Origin: Mariniblastus fucicola
GTDB taxonomy: Bacteria > Planctomycetota > Planctomycetia > Pirellulales > Pirellulaceae
Direction of reading: 5' to 3'
Assembly: GCF_008087665.1 (NCBI RefSeq)
Contig: NZ_CP042912.1
Coordinates: 4,340,001-4,404,000, forward strand
Length of the DNA: 64,000 nt
Part shown: piece by piece, positions 8,672 to 18,171 of the stretch
Layout: each line of letters starts with the position of its first letter
Position numbering within the stretch: position 1 is the stretch's first letter
Notes under the pieces: model-generated
What the model was told of the DNA's origin: nothing
Seen by the model: only the letters and a program-made list of their open reading frames with translations
The model's database searches: none
Made by a program: the position numbers and the translations under genes

Positions 8672-9718
8672 GTGAACCTGCCTGTCCTATCTCTCAAACG
8701 CCGTGGCTCGGAATTGGCTGCTGCCGCCAACCAGGTCGAGATCCTCTCCAGCGGCGATTTGGTCCGTTTCGATGAAATGCTCAAACAGCACGAATTGTCG
8801 ACGCTGATCGCCGATCAAATCGAGATCCTTCAAGTCAACGTTGGCAAGCTTTGCAACATGACGTGTCAGCACTGTCACGTTGACGCCGGACCGGATCGTA
8901 AAGTCGAAAACATGGATCGCGCGACGGTTGATGCCTGTCTGAAGGCGATCGCGGCGAGCGACATCTCGACGCTGGATCTAACCGGCGGTGCGCCGGAGAT
9001 GAACCCGCACTTCAAGTACTTCGTTTCCGAGGCCCGGAAGCTGGGCTGTCACGTGATCGACCGCTGCAACCTGACGATTCTGCTGGCGAATGGTTTTACC
9101 GACATGCCGCAGTTCCTGGCGGACAATGAAGTCGAAATCGTGGCGTCACTGCCGTGCTATCTGGAAGAGAACGCGGACTCGCAACGCGGCGACGGTTCGT
9201 TTCAAAAATCGATCAAGGCGCTTCAGATTCTCAACGAACTTGGATACGGAAAACCAGACAGCAAACTGAGCCTGACGCTGGTTTACAATCCGGTTGGGGC
9301 CAGCTTGCCGCCGTCACAGGAATCACTCGAACAGGCCTATCGCGAACAACTGCAACAGCGATACGGAATTGAGTTTACGCGACTGTTCACGATCACCAAC
9401 ATGCCGATCAGCCGCTACCTCGACCATCTGTTGGAGTCGAATCAGTATGACGATTACATGCAAAAACTGATCGAGGCCTTCAACCCTGCCGCGGCATTGG
9501 GCGTGATGTGCCGACAGACGCTAAGCGTTAGCTGGGAAGGCCGGCTGTACGATTGCGACTTCAACCAGATGCTGGAGCTAGGCGTCGAAAGTTCTTCACC
9601 GGCGACGATCGATCAGTTTGACGCAACGACGCTAAACGGTCGGAAAATCGTCACAGGAAGACATTGCTTTGGCTGCACCGCTGGCGCGGGATCTGGATGC
9701 CAGGGTGCGATCAGCTAG
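8672..9718 (+). CDS. arsS: Radical SAM protein of the ArsS type (arsenosugar biosynthesis family)
   Basis: 348 residues. The radical SAM cluster motif CNMTCQHCHVDAG lies near residue 67, followed by DLTGGAPEMNP, which is the SAM-binding GGE-like loop. The C-terminal half has the family cysteines (CDFNQML, CFGCTAGAGSGC) typical of the ArsS/DUF3641 group. Known for the family: radical SAM chemistry proposed in arsenosugar formation after ArsM methylation. Some members are selenoproteins, but this copy has no in-frame stop and uses Cys. No arsM is next to it, so the substrate is inferred only. The start is GTG; it ends two bases before the convergent RDD gene. Confidence 0.82.
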   Translation: MNLPVLSLKRRGSELAAAANQVEILSSGDLVRFDEMLKQHELSTLIADQIEILQVNVGKLCNMTCQHCHVDAGPDRKVENMDRATVDACLKAIAASDISTLDLTGGAPEMNPHFKYFVSEARKLGCHVIDRCNLTILLANGFTDMPQFLADNEVEIVASLPCYLEENADSQRGDGSFQKSIKALQILNELGYGKPDSKLSLTLVYNPVGASLPPSQESLEQAYREQLQQRYGIEFTRLFTITNMPISRYLDHLLESNQYDDYMQKLIEAFNPAAALGVMCRQTLSVSWEGRLYDCDFNQMLELGVESSSPATIDQFDATTLNGRKIVTGRHCFGCTAGAGSGCQGAIS

Positions 9719-9719
9719 A

Positions 9720-10214
9720 TCATTTGGCGCTCACGACTCTCGTACCGCTGATTCGATCGTGCCAACCAGTCGGGAAATTGGTGTCTCCACCGAAAAAGAA
9801 CGAGAGTGGCTCAAAGGGAATGAATCGACAAGCAGTTCGTCCCAGAATTTGGCCAATCGAGGCTGATCCACCGTGTTCGGAAACGACCTTTGTTCCTGTC
9901 ACCAATTTTCCCAAAGTGCGACCTGTTGTACTCTCCAAGAAAGCGTAGAACAAAAACACGATCGACCAACCAACGAGGTAAGACAGCAATGTCAACGTAG
10001 ACGCTTCCTGCTCCGTGATCGTTGCCCGACCGGCCAAATACACGCTGGCGAGAGCCAATCCAGCCACATACGAGATACCGAAGAGCGCGATGCGATCGAT
10101 CAAATAGTTAAGAAACCGTTTGCCTTGTGAAGCATTTTGGATGAGAGAGTCTGCTACTGGAACATTGGAAGCTTGAGGACCAACAGGTGGAGTTGAGAAG
10201 GGGTTTTCAGACAC
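9720..10214 (-). CDS. RDD family membrane protein
   Basis: About 164 residues. The RDD domain begins at QGKRFLNYLIDRIALFG (Arg and Asp in the first helix) and includes the conserved GRTLGKLVTGTKVV and LGRTACRFIPFEPL. Three membrane helices are predicted. The GTG at 10214 (SENPFSTPP) was chosen because AAGAGGA lies five bases upstream. It also gives the short 'SENPF' leader common in planctomycete membrane proteins. A longer ORF to 10235 has no comparable ribosome site. Family function is poorly known (putative transport or membrane homeostasis). It is convergent with arsS. Confidence 0.85.
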   Translation of the reverse strand: MSENPFSTPPVGPQASNVPVADSLIQNASQGKRFLNYLIDRIALFGISYVAGLALASVYLAGRATITEQEASTLTLLSYLVGWSIVFLFYAFLESTTGRTLGKLVTGTKVVSEHGGSASIGQILGRTACRFIPFEPLSFFFGGDTNFPTGWHDRISGTRVVSAK

Positions 10215-10309
10215 GCAAATCCTCTTGGAAAACAAATAAGTGGTTCTTTAATAGAAAAATTTTAGCAGGTCCAAAGTGCAAATGTTGCGAAGCGACACAG
10301 CGAGCGCAC

Positions 10310-10338
10310 AAAAAAAGTGACGGGCAAACACCCGTCAC
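10310..10338 (-). terminator. Rho-independent terminator after xylose isomerase
   Basis: Perfect 8-bp stem (GTGACGGG / CCCGTCAC) with a six-base loop. On the minus strand it is followed directly by seven T residues, 54 bases past the xylA stop. It fits termination of the xylA transcript before the RDD gene. Confidence 0.85.
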
Positions 10339-10391
10339 AATTCCTGTTTTGAAATGTGCCTCCCGCGAACGGCAGGCTGTCGCGGCAAGAT

Positions 10392-11702
10392 CTAGATAAA
10401 CCGGTTGATGTGGTTCTCGAGGAACTCCTGGCGACCACTGGTATTCGGATCCGATTCGCCTTTTTCAAGCATGTAGTCAGAGAGCGAACTGAAGTCGTGA
10501 TTCCCCGCTTCGATCTCGGCACCGATACCGGAATCCCAAGAACTGTAACGCTGTTTTACAAAGTCGCCCAATCCGCCTTCGGCACGAATTGCCGCTGCGA
10601 TTTTCAATCCGCGAGCAAACGCATCCATGCCGCCGATGTGCGCGTGAAAGAGATCCTCAGAGTCGATACTTTCGCGACGAACTTTGGCGTCGAAGTTGAC
10701 TCCGCCGCTGCCGAGACCACCGTACTTCAGGATGATCAGCATCGACTGAGCGGTCAGGTACAAGTCCGTTGGGAACTGATCGGTATCCCAACCAAGCAAC
10801 AGGTCGCCCGTGTTCGCATCAATCGAACCAAGGCAATCCTGGGCTCCCGCGTAGTCCAGTTCGTGCATCATCGTGTGGCCGGCGAGGGTCGCGTGATTCG
10901 TTTCGATGTTCAGCTTGAAACGATCCATCAAACCATAGGCTCGCAGGAAGTTGATGCACGCCGCAGCATCGCTGTCGTACTGATGCTTCGTCGGCTCTTT
11001 GGGTTTCGGCTCGATCAGGAACGTTCCGTCGAAACCAATTTTGTCCGCGTAGTCCACCGCCATGTTGAGGAACTGACCGAGGTGATCGATCTCCCGCTTC
11101 ATGTCTGTGTTGTACAGATTCATATAGCCTTCGCGGCCACCCCAGAAAACGTAGTTCTCGCCACCAAGACGCTTGGTGACTTCCATCGCTTTTTTGACCT
11201 GAGCTGCGGAGTACGCAAACACGTCCGCGTTGCAGCTGGTTGAGGCTCCGTGCATGAAGCGCGGATTGGTGAACATGTTCGCCGTGCCCCAAAGCAGCTT
11301 GATGCCGGTCCGCTGCTGTTCTTCTTCCAGAGCGTCGACCACGGTGTCAAGATTTGAATGCGACTCAGCCAGCGATTGGCCTTCGGGAGCGACATCGCGA
11401 TCATGGAACGCGTAGTACGGCACGTCCAGCTTTTCCATGAACTCAAACGCGACGCGAACACGATTGACCGCATTTTCGACTGACTCCGAACCGTCATCCC
11501 AGGGGCGATCCAGCGTCGGCATGCCAAATGGATCGCTGCCGTTGGCGCGGAAGGTGTGCCAATAAACGACGCTAAACCGAAGATGGTCCTTCATCGATTT
11601 ACCTTCAACCATCTCTTCCGGGTTGTACCAACGGAAGGCAAATGGATTGTCGGTATCGGGACCTTCGTACTTGATCTTTGGGATATCGGAAAAAGCGCCC
11701 AT
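10392..11702 (-). CDS. xylA: Xylose isomerase
   Basis: 436-residue class II xylose isomerase, interconverting D-xylose and D-xylulose in the cytoplasm with divalent metals. Visible signatures: [13 protein letters not shown] (catalytic His near residue 100 with its Asp), VFWGGREGY, the metal-ligand region [29 protein letters not shown] and [11 protein letters not shown]. Length is normal for the class. The ATG at 11702 (MGAFSDIPK) is preceded by GGAG six bases upstream; a TTG 12 bases further out is less likely. No xylulokinase or sugar transporter is adjacent, so it is a lone gene with its own terminator. Confidence 0.97.
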   Translation of the reverse strand: MGAFSDIPKIKYEGPDTDNPFAFRWYNPEEMVEGKSMKDHLRFSVVYWHTFRANGSDPFGMPTLDRPWDDGSESVENAVNRVRVAFEFMEKLDVPYYAFHDRDVAPEGQSLAESHSNLDTVVDALEEEQQRTGIKLLWGTANMFTNPRFMHGASTSCNADVFAYSAAQVKKAMEVTKRLGGENYVFWGGREGYMNLYNTDMKREIDHLGQFLNMAVDYADKIGFDGTFLIEPKPKEPTKHQYDSDAAACINFLRAYGLMDRFKLNIETNHATLAGHTMMHELDYAGAQDCLGSIDANTGDLLLGWDTDQFPTDLYLTAQSMLIILKYGGLGSGGVNFDAKVRRESIDSEDLFHAHIGGMDAFARGLKIAAAIRAEGGLGDFVKQRYSSWDSGIGAEIEAGNHDFSSLSDYMLEKGESDPNTSGRQEFLENHINRFI

Positions 11703-11889
11703 CAATGGCTCCAAAACGGCTGGTTATGAGATTACGGCCACTGTTTTATCGTGAAGATGGTCACATGGCCATTAGGAATTCGGCTCGACTTGAAAAAATT
11801 TAGCAACTCCGTCCAAAACGACGAGGTTCATTGGAACATTCGGCAGCTCGCTGGCGTGTCAAAATATGGACCCGTGACGGTTCAGTCCG

Positions 11890-12678
11890 CTACGAGGCGA
11901 ACTTTCGCAGCAGCCAATCTCCCAGCCGCGGACTGAGCTGCAGAATCGAGAACAGAAGGCGAGCTTTGGCCGGCACGACCAATTCGGGCTGTCGTTTTTC
12001 TATCGAAGTGACGATTCGCCGAGCCAGCCATTCCGGATCCAGCCCAGAGATCTTTACGCCGGCCCCTGGCGTGGATGCAGCGTCACCGAGACCGTTGGAT
12101 TGTGCTTTATATCGAGTCGCTGCATCGTCGCGGCGAATTGGTCCGGGACAGACGAACAGAGAGTGCACGTTGTCAGGGCTTTCGATTCTGAGCTGGTGAG
12201 CGAAACCCGAAAGCGCATGTTTGCTGGTGACGTACGGAGCGATGTTCTTCCAGCCAGTTCGCGCTGCAAGCGTTCCTATTTGGACAATCGAGCCGGAGGA
12301 TTTCTCCAAATGCGGAAGCACCGCCAGGCTGCATCGAACGGCGGTGTAGAAATTGATCTCCATGAGCTGTCGATATTGCTCCATCGTCGCGGCTTCGAAT
12401 GCGACTCGAATCGACTGCCCCACGTTGTTGATCCAGACATCGATCCGCTCATGCTGCTGAATGATTTGGCTGACGGCAGCGGCAACGGATTCGTCATCGG
12501 TAACGTCGGCTTGCACAGAAAACACATTGCCACGCTCACCATTGCCGCCGTGCTCATCGGGCGAACGCGAAATGCTGACGACCGTGGCTCCGGCCGCCGC
12601 GAACGCATCCACGATGGCCTTGCCGAAGCCGGCAGAACCGCCTGTGACGACGACGACTTTGTCTTTCCATTGTTCCAT
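11890..12678 (-). CDS. Short-chain dehydrogenase/reductase (SDR)
   Basis: 262 residues from the ATG giving MEQWKDKVVVVTGG, the usual SDR opening. The longer ORF adds 14 unlikely residues. The Rossmann motif TGGSAGFG lies near residue 11, NNVGQS marks the substrate-side loop, and the catalytic YVTSK (Tyr-x-x-x-Lys) is preceded by a Gly/Thr-rich segment where the Ser usually lies. It should be an NAD(P)-dependent oxidoreductase. The substrate cannot be read from sequence. It is transcribed alone, divergent from the lipoprotein gene at 12.8 kb. Confidence 0.9.
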   Translation of the reverse strand: MEQWKDKVVVVTGGSAGFGKAIVDAFAAAGATVVSISRSPDEHGGNGERGNVFSVQADVTDDESVAAAVSQIIQQHERIDVWINNVGQSIRVAFEAATMEQYRQLMEINFYTAVRCSLAVLPHLEKSSGSIVQIGTLAARTGWKNIAPYVTSKHALSGFAHQLRIESPDNVHSLFVCPGPIRRDDAATRYKAQSNGLGDAASTPGAGVKISGLDPEWLARRIVTSIEKRQPELVVPAKARLLFSILQLSPRLGDWLLRKFAS

Positions 12679-12836
12679 AGCGTGGAATGCTAGCTGCGAA
12701 ATCTTCGGTGTACGAGGCAATATTGGGGAATCGCTTCATTTTTAACGACGATGTTAAACTTTTCCGATCAAGTCGTCGATGAGGATTGGGAACGAAGGGG
12801 GTTTCATCGGCGCGGGCAATCCGCGCAAGGATTTTG

Positions 12837-13328
12837 ATGGGTAGCCTGATGAACCAGTCACATTCACGACGCCACATTTCCAGCACACTGTTTCTTGCGA
12901 TCGCTTCGATCTGCGCCATGTCGACAGGCTGTTCGACGATGACTTCGATAACCGGCAACGCGTTGCCAGTCGAGCCCGCAGCGGTTTCGAGTCCCAACGG
13001 CTCGTACACGGTCGAAATGCATTCGAACTTTGGTGCTCCCAAACAATACAAAGGCACGCTCGACGGATCGACCACGGTCTCCGACGCCCTCACCAATGCC
13101 GGAGCGATCAAAAAACATCGTGCGATGGACGTCGAGATTTTGCGAGTCGTCGAACACCAGGGCAAGAGCCGTGGCTTGCGAATGCCGGTCAACTACGAAA
13201 CGCGACTTGGGGGTCCAAAACCTGAACAGGACTATGCGTTGCTCGACGGTGACCGCGTGGTGGTCAAGCCCAAGGAAAGCAGCTCAATCGTCAAGATGAT
13301 TAGCACAGTAGCAGGCATGGGTCGCTAG
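12837..13328 (+). CDS. Predicted lipoprotein with SLBB/polysaccharide-export-like end
   Basis: About 163 residues. A basic N-terminus and hydrophobic stretch (STLFLAIASICAMSTGC) end in a plausible lipobox cysteine. The C-terminal part has QDYALLDGDRVVVKP, which resembles the SLBB repeat of polysaccharide export proteins. The middle region is not recognised. The ATG at 12837 has AAGGA five bases upstream; the ATG at 12849 is an alternative. Likely outer-membrane or periplasmic. A role in envelope export is only inferred from the SLBB-like motif. The IS4-like element begins about 50 bases after its stop. Confidence 0.65.
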   Translation: MGSLMNQSHSRRHISSTLFLAIASICAMSTGCSTMTSITGNALPVEPAAVSSPNGSYTVEMHSNFGAPKQYKGTLDGSTTVSDALTNAGAIKKHRAMDVEILRVVEHQGKSRGLRMPVNYETRLGGPKPEQDYALLDGDRVVVKPKESSSIVKMISTVAGMGR

Positions 13329-13376
13329 TGCCGCGAGAACGAATGGAGGTGGCTTGGAAAAAGAACAGTACGCATG

Positions 13377-14899
13377 CAATAGTGTTCGGCACGAAAGTTG
13401 AGCATCAGGCTTTGCCGGGCGATTATTGAATGTTCCGACAACTTTGGACGTTTCTCCTGTTTTTAAGGAGGCTCGGATGTCGGGTCAGCGCAGCATCGAA
13501 CAGCTCGTCAAGCAACGTGGAATCGTCACGCGAGCTCAGTTGGCTTTTTTCAAGCTTGCGATGTGGGCTTCCAGTTCGTCCAACTCTGCCCAGCCCTGAA
13601 GATAGAGACAGATCCTCTCGTAAGTCCGCTTGGTCGGGCTGCCGCCGGTGTAAATCAGAATCAGCAGACAGGCAATGATTGCCATGTAGGTTTGGATCTC
13701 GACACCGTTTTGCTTTGTGCTGAGCAAGTGGCTACAGCCAAGCAGCCCTTTGAACATCCGAAAAAACAATTCGATCATCCAACGCAAGCGGTAGAGTTTG
13801 CTGATCAGCTCGGCAGGAACGTCCAGAATGTTGGTTGCGATTCGCATCCTGCCGTCGGATGGATGCCCCGTGCTTCCGCCGCGATACTTGCCACGACTGA
13901 CGTGCGGGGTGCTGCGGACTTCGATGATCCGGATCGGATGGTCGGGGGAAACACCTGACTTGCTGGACTTGCCCATCGTCACGATCTGGTCACTCAAGAC
14001 GCCTTCTTCAAGATCCGCTTCGGTTAGCTCACGCGACTCGACAGTTTCCCATGCCGAATTGTCACGGATACGGTTGACGTAGCTGCTTCCAATAGCCGAA
14101 ATCTGATTCCACAACAGGAATTTGGCATAGCCGCGATCAATCACATAGCATCGATCCGATTCGAGAGTGCTTTCTAACACTGCACGTTCGTCGGCTTTTC
14201 CTTTCGGGTTGGCCGAAGTAACGTCAATACGCGAAGGAACGCCCCGGAGAATTTCAAACTGAGCATGCAGTCGGTAGGCATGCTTTCGTTTCCCGTCCTA
14301 TAAAGGAACCCATGCAAGTTCGGCGACACGCGAAACCGTGTCAAACACCGAACCATCGACGGCGGTGATCGTCTGACCGATTTGGGAAAACTCACCACCG
14401 TTTTGTGCAGGAACTTGCGTTGCAAGCTGGCTGGCAATTTCCTTCAGCGGATGGGGATCGAACACGGCAACTGATTCGCTCAGCGAGCCGAGAGAAACTC
14501 GCTTGAGCCCAAGTTTCTTGCGGACGTTTCGCAGGTTGCTGGCTTGTTGAATTCCACGCAGCGAGGTGATGGTGGGATTGAACAGGTAGAGGAGAACGCC
14601 AAGGCAATACTCGTCAAAGTGAAGCGAGCGATTATTGGCGCGATCGCGTTGACAACCGGTTTGGTGCAACTTTTCCAACAGCGTCCTGATCTTGCTGAAG
14701 TGCTTCAGCCCTTTGATGTCGCTGGCTTTGATTTTGGGCGAGGCGTTGGCCACGAAAATTCATTCCGTCGTGCTACCTTTTTCACCTTCTTACATGGTGT
14801 GCCGGCAGTTCTTTCAAATCGCGGCTGCAACCTTTGCAGCAAAGTCCTTTTTCGCGATACAAGAATCAATCAACGCAATCCTCGTGCCGAACACTATTG
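13377..14899 (-). mobile_element. IS4-like insertion sequence, transposase inactivated
   Basis: 1,523-bp element bounded by perfect 18-bp inverted ends (CAATAGTGTTCGGCACGA at the left, its complement ending at 14899). It contains one DDE transposase frame on the minus strand, broken by an amber codon. No convincing target-site duplication was found in the bases just outside the ends. Confidence 0.85.
13536..14753 (-). pseudogene. IS4-family DDE transposase with in-frame amber stop
   Basis: Starts at GTG 14753 (an upstream in-frame TGA bars a longer frame) and runs to 13536. A single TAG at 14298-14300 interrupts it. The frame before (…ELAWVPL) and after (DGKRKHAYRLH…) is the same, so this is a nonsense change and not a frameshift. 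A CAG-to-TAG change would explain it. The first DDE aspartate lies in ITAVDGSVF; the later part has CYVIDRGYAKF and YRLRWMIELFFRMFKG, the Y-R-E-like signature of IS4 transposases. Without suppression the element cannot make a full transposase. Confidence 0.85.
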
Positions 14900-15054
14900 A
14901 GCCTGACCCCTTAAATTTGCCCATTGCTAATAGTCAAATGACGCATGAAATCATTTTTAGTTGGGGGATGTGTTTATTTTTCAAGACTATCTTGCCAATG
15001 GACGCCTTGTCACTCTGTGCTTGACTCGTCGGTCGAAAGCAGGGCAGCACTTCA

Positions 15055-16122
15055 TTATTCTGGTGAAGACGCAGTGTTTTTATTCTCGTTCTCTTTGGAT
15101 TTGTCAGCTTCAAGCAAAGTTGTCGCTTTGGATGCTACAACGTCAACCAACTTCATCATTTTGTCAGTGTCTTCCAGATAACTTTTGTCATACGCATCAG
15201 CCTTGAATGGCTTGTTTACCGAGAACCAATGCAAAGCAGCAGTAGTGTCGACGACGGAAAAATAGGTCATGCCTTTATGTACTTTTTGACTGTTGTTTCT
15301 TTTTAAAATTTTCGACGGAAGGTAAACTCCATCTCGTTCCACCCAATCAATCTTTTCTTCAGAGATCATCGATCGTTTAGTCTTTGTCTTCAGTAATATT
15401 TCCCTTTGCAAAGGAAGCATTCTCTCCGCGTCCATTCGGAAGACCATCGCGAACGTTTGTTTCATTTCAGCTCTGGAAACTTCTAGCTCGATCGTTTGTT
15501 TGCCATTGATCAACTTGGAAAGGCCAGAGATGGAATCTCCTGAACCAAGTCGTTCAATTGCATTCTCAGCTTGGGCAAATTGCCCTGTGCCTCCAAAAGT
15601 TACCATTCCGACAGCGCGGATTTCCGGAATACCAATCATCGACAATATCTTGGCTCGGGGAGCATCTTCTTGAAGTTTGACAAGCTTGTCCGGCAAACGT
15701 CGAGTGAACATTTGATCACCGTTGAAAAGCAATCCTGCAGCACTTTGTCCTTCGTCGAAACTCAGTTCAGATTCATTGTTGAGAGGTTCGTGTAAAAGTG
15801 AATTCTTATATAGTCTGACGGCTAGGGTCTGCTGACTTATGTGGTCAAAGCGAACTCGAAAGTACTTTTCGTCTTCCACGATCAATGTGTCTGTCGGTGT
15901 CACCATTTTTGTTGAATCAAACCGTTTGGTGACTCTCAACAAGAAGTCGCCCCGCTGAATAGAAAGAGCATTGGAAAAAGTACCCTCAAACAGGCTCGCT
16001 GCGTTTAACCGATCTTCGATGGTGAATTCTGACGTAACTTGCCCTACCGACATGCTTTGCGAAAAAGGCACGGTGAAAATAACAAGCAGAGATGAAATCG
16101 AAAATTTAAGTAACCAGCTCAT
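15055..16122 (-). CDS. Exported protein of unknown function
   Basis: 355 residues with a clear signal peptide (LLKFSISSLLVIFTVPFS). No domain recognised. The body is rich in beta-type segments (EKYFRVRFDHISQQTLAVRLY, KRSMISEEKIDWVERDG) with a Lys/Glu/Asn tail. The protein starts just left of the exported 174-residue protein and shares its orientation and AT-richer composition. They may once have formed an operon with the DUF1573-like gene further right. It looks like a planctomycete lineage-specific secreted protein. Confidence 0.7.
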   Translation of the reverse strand: MSWLLKFSISSLLVIFTVPFSQSMSVGQVTSEFTIEDRLNAASLFEGTFSNALSIQRGDFLLRVTKRFDSTKMVTPTDTLIVEDEKYFRVRFDHISQQTLAVRLYKNSLLHEPLNNESELSFDEGQSAAGLLFNGDQMFTRRLPDKLVKLQEDAPRAKILSMIGIPEIRAVGMVTFGGTGQFAQAENAIERLGSGDSISGLSKLINGKQTIELEVSRAEMKQTFAMVFRMDAERMLPLQREILLKTKTKRSMISEEKIDWVERDGVYLPSKILKRNNSQKVHKGMTYFSVVDTTAALHWFSVNKPFKADAYDKSYLEDTDKMMKLVDVVASKATTLLEADKSKENENKNTASSPE

Positions 16123-16147
16123 GGGACATATCCAAATGCAATTTATT

Positions 16148-16169
16148 GGTCCATCGCGTATCTTTGTGG
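16148..16169. repeat. Solo ISL3-type terminal-repeat-like sequence
   Basis: Reads GGTCCATCGCG followed by TATCTTTGTGG. This closely resembles the outer end of the ISL3 elements nearby (GGTCCATCGCGGAATTTTGTGG). No transposase is attached. It may be a leftover end of an older copy. Confidence 0.45.
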
Positions 16170-16324
16170 AGAGCTAGATTTTCCTGGAAAATAGCGGCGT
16201 TTGTTTGATCGCTCGCAGGATTACTTTTCTCGGGAAAATTGAAGCTTGTTAAGTTTAGCCCCGAAAATCTAGGTTTGGCAAACAGCAAGAAATCGTGAAA
16301 GATTGATTTTTTAACGGAAAATCT

Positions 16325-16849
16325 TTAGGTGGTTTCAGGGCAAATTTGCGGTGCGATAGGAATTTCACCAGAGGTTCTGTTTTTCATAGCATCAGGATCG
16401 CCGTCGCCAACAACGCAGGATGCGCCCACCAGTGGATCAAATCCATCTTCACACGCGCAAGGAAAATCGTATGCGCAAACAACATTGTGCGTGTCCCAGT
16501 TTCGAAGCCCATATCTGGTGATGTTTCCCACTGCGTCAGTATCCAGAGCTGCCATCCATGGACGAAGCTCATTGTAAGACGCGAAAGTTGGAATTCGGTC
16601 GTGCGAAACCGCGCAATTCGCCGTTGGATTTGGATTCAATTCATTCCAGTTATCTTCGGTCAAAACTGAAAAAGGGTCTTGGGTTAACAGTTCGCAACTT
16701 GCATCGGTACAAAAAAATACTGCCCAGTCAGCGGGGCAATCTACAGGCTCTGTTATAAGGCACGGTTTTATTGGAAGTTGCCCGAATGCAGTCGCATTGG
16801 AAAACAAAGCAAACAATACAGTAAAAAATAGAAAGCTAGGAATACGCAT
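16325..16849 (-). CDS. Small cysteine-rich exported protein of unknown function
   Basis: 174 residues from the ATG giving MRIPSFLFFTVLFALF, with GGAGAT seven bases upstream. A longer ORF reaching into the neighbouring IS is spurious. A signal peptide is followed by a cysteine-rich body (KPCLITEPVDCPADW, CTDASCELL, VVCAYDFPCACEDG), suggesting disulfides and extracytoplasmic location. No family recognised. The ISL3 copy ends 21 bases upstream of the start codon. Its native promoter or operon link is therefore broken and it may now be read from the IS or not at all. Confidence 0.7.
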   Translation of the reverse strand: MRIPSFLFFTVLFALFSNATAFGQLPIKPCLITEPVDCPADWAVFFCTDASCELLTQDPFSVLTEDNWNELNPNPTANCAVSHDRIPTFASYNELRPWMAALDTDAVGNITRYGLRNWDTHNVVCAYDFPCACEDGFDPLVGASCVVGDGDPDAMKNRTSGEIPIAPQICPETT

Positions 16850-16870
16850 GGGCAATCTCCTGAAATTTTG

Positions 16871-18171
16871 GGTCCACCGCGGATCTCTATGGGTCGAGGT
16901 CGAGTCCACCGCAGTAAAAGAAGATCGCTGTTTTGTAGTTTTGCCTGTTTCTGTAGCCGCCAACTCGTCGCTTGATCGATTGAATCTTGCTGTTGATTCC
17001 TTCGGCAACTCCGTTTGATATTCCACTGAAGGTGCAGTAGCTGACGACGTTGTCGATGCGAGTTTTGATCGTGCGTGCGACCTTCTTCATTGGCTCCAGC
17101 CGAGTGTGAATCACCTTGCGGTACCACCACCTGAAAAACTCTTTCGCCTCCTTGGCGGTGTCGTGATGCCAAAGATCGCGAAGCATCTCTTTGTAAGTCC
17201 ATGCCTTGCCAGTTTCGAGTTTGAAAGAAAACAACGCATCAAGACGCTGCTGGCTTGATTCCTTGAGGTTGTCATAGTTCTTCAGAAACAGGTAACGAGT
17301 CCCTGTTAGCGTGTCGTCACCTTCGCTGCGGAGACGCTTGTTCTCTTGCTTGCGAACCTTGTCTACCGCTTCGTTGACCAGCTTCATCACATAAAAACGG
17401 TCGTGCACAATCTTTGTTTCTGCCAGGGGAATGTTGGACTTTGCAGCGTTCACAAAAGCAGAGCTCATGTCCATCGCGATGGCTTCGACGGTTTCGATTT
17501 GACCCGGTAAAAGTTGAGAAAAGCATTCGTTGGCGGCCTCTTTGTTGTGGCCTTCGGAGATCGCTTCAACCGTGCTGTTGTCGAGGTCGTAAATCAGAGT
17601 AATGTAGTTCTGCCCTTTCTTGAAAGACTTCTCGTCGATGCCAATGTGAGGCAGTGGACTGGATTGCTTTCGAGCTTGCCCACGCTCGACGGCTCGCTCA
17701 AGAATCGTCCAGGTCGCTTCCCAGCCAGTTCGCAGAATCGTGCGAGCGCCTTCGATCGTTTGTGTTGCCTTGAGCAAGCGGATCGCAAAGGCCTCGAACA
17801 TCAACGTGAAGCGACTGTTGGGACTGGACCAGGGAACTTGAACCTGTTTCACGCCGTGTTCGGGACAATCCACTCGGGGGATCGAAGCCTCCAGCATCGT
17901 CTTGAATTGACAGCTGTCCAAGTGACGCCAGCGACGCGATGGAGAATGGTCATAGCAACTCAATTTCCGATCGCACTGAGGGCAGCAGAACTTCGTGCAT
18001 CGTGCGTGACGCACACTAACGACGATCTCACCAAGTTCCATGTTCAGATCAACGTTCGATACTTCCCAAGGCGTCTCAATGCCAAGGATCTGTTGATAAA
18101 GTTCCGTGTCTTGCATTTGCGTTCTCCTTCTCGGAGAATTTTACAGGACCCACAAAATTCCGCGATGGACC
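16871..18171 (-). mobile_element. ISL3-family insertion sequence, copy 1
   Basis: 1,301 bp with imperfect inverted ends beginning GGTCCAYCGCGGA. It lies in the gap between the DUF1573-like gene (stop 12 bases away) and the 174-residue exported protein. The flanking octamers AAATTTTG and AATTTTTG differ by one base, consistent with a slightly decayed 8-bp target duplication typical of ISL3. Confidence 0.9.
16887..18116 (-). CDS. ISL3-family transposase (copy 1)
   Basis: 409 residues, intact. An N-terminal zinc finger (FCCPQCDRKLSCYDHS … CPEHG) is followed by a helix-turn-helix. The DDE transposase core has HIGIDEKSFKKGQNY, AIAMDMSSAF and HDRFYVMKLVNEA, with a C-terminal EGINSKIQSIKRR glutamate region. 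Nearly identical to copy 2; the visible amino-acid differences are confined to the first hundred or so residues (for example E/G in GIETPW and CDRK/CDQK). Probably functional. Confidence 0.93.
   Translation of the reverse strand: MQDTELYQQILGIETPWEVSNVDLNMELGEIVVSVRHARCTKFCCPQCDRKLSCYDHSPSRRWRHLDSCQFKTMLEASIPRVDCPEHGVKQVQVPWSSPNSRFTLMFEAFAIRLLKATQTIEGARTILRTGWEATWTILERAVERGQARKQSSPLPHIGIDEKSFKKGQNYITLIYDLDNSTVEAISEGHNKEAANECFSQLLPGQIETVEAIAMDMSSAFVNAAKSNIPLAETKIVHDRFYVMKLVNEAVDKVRKQENKRLRSEGDDTLTGTRYLFLKNYDNLKESSQQRLDALFSFKLETGKAWTYKEMLRDLWHHDTAKEAKEFFRWWYRKVIHTRLEPMKKVARTIKTRIDNVVSYCTFSGISNGVAEGINSKIQSIKRRVGGYRNRQNYKTAIFFYCGGLDLDP

Noticed and set aside
16325-17026. A 233-residue exported protein starting inside the IS
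   Set aside because: Its first 59 residues come from the ISL3 end; a good ribosome site and signal peptide start at 16849.
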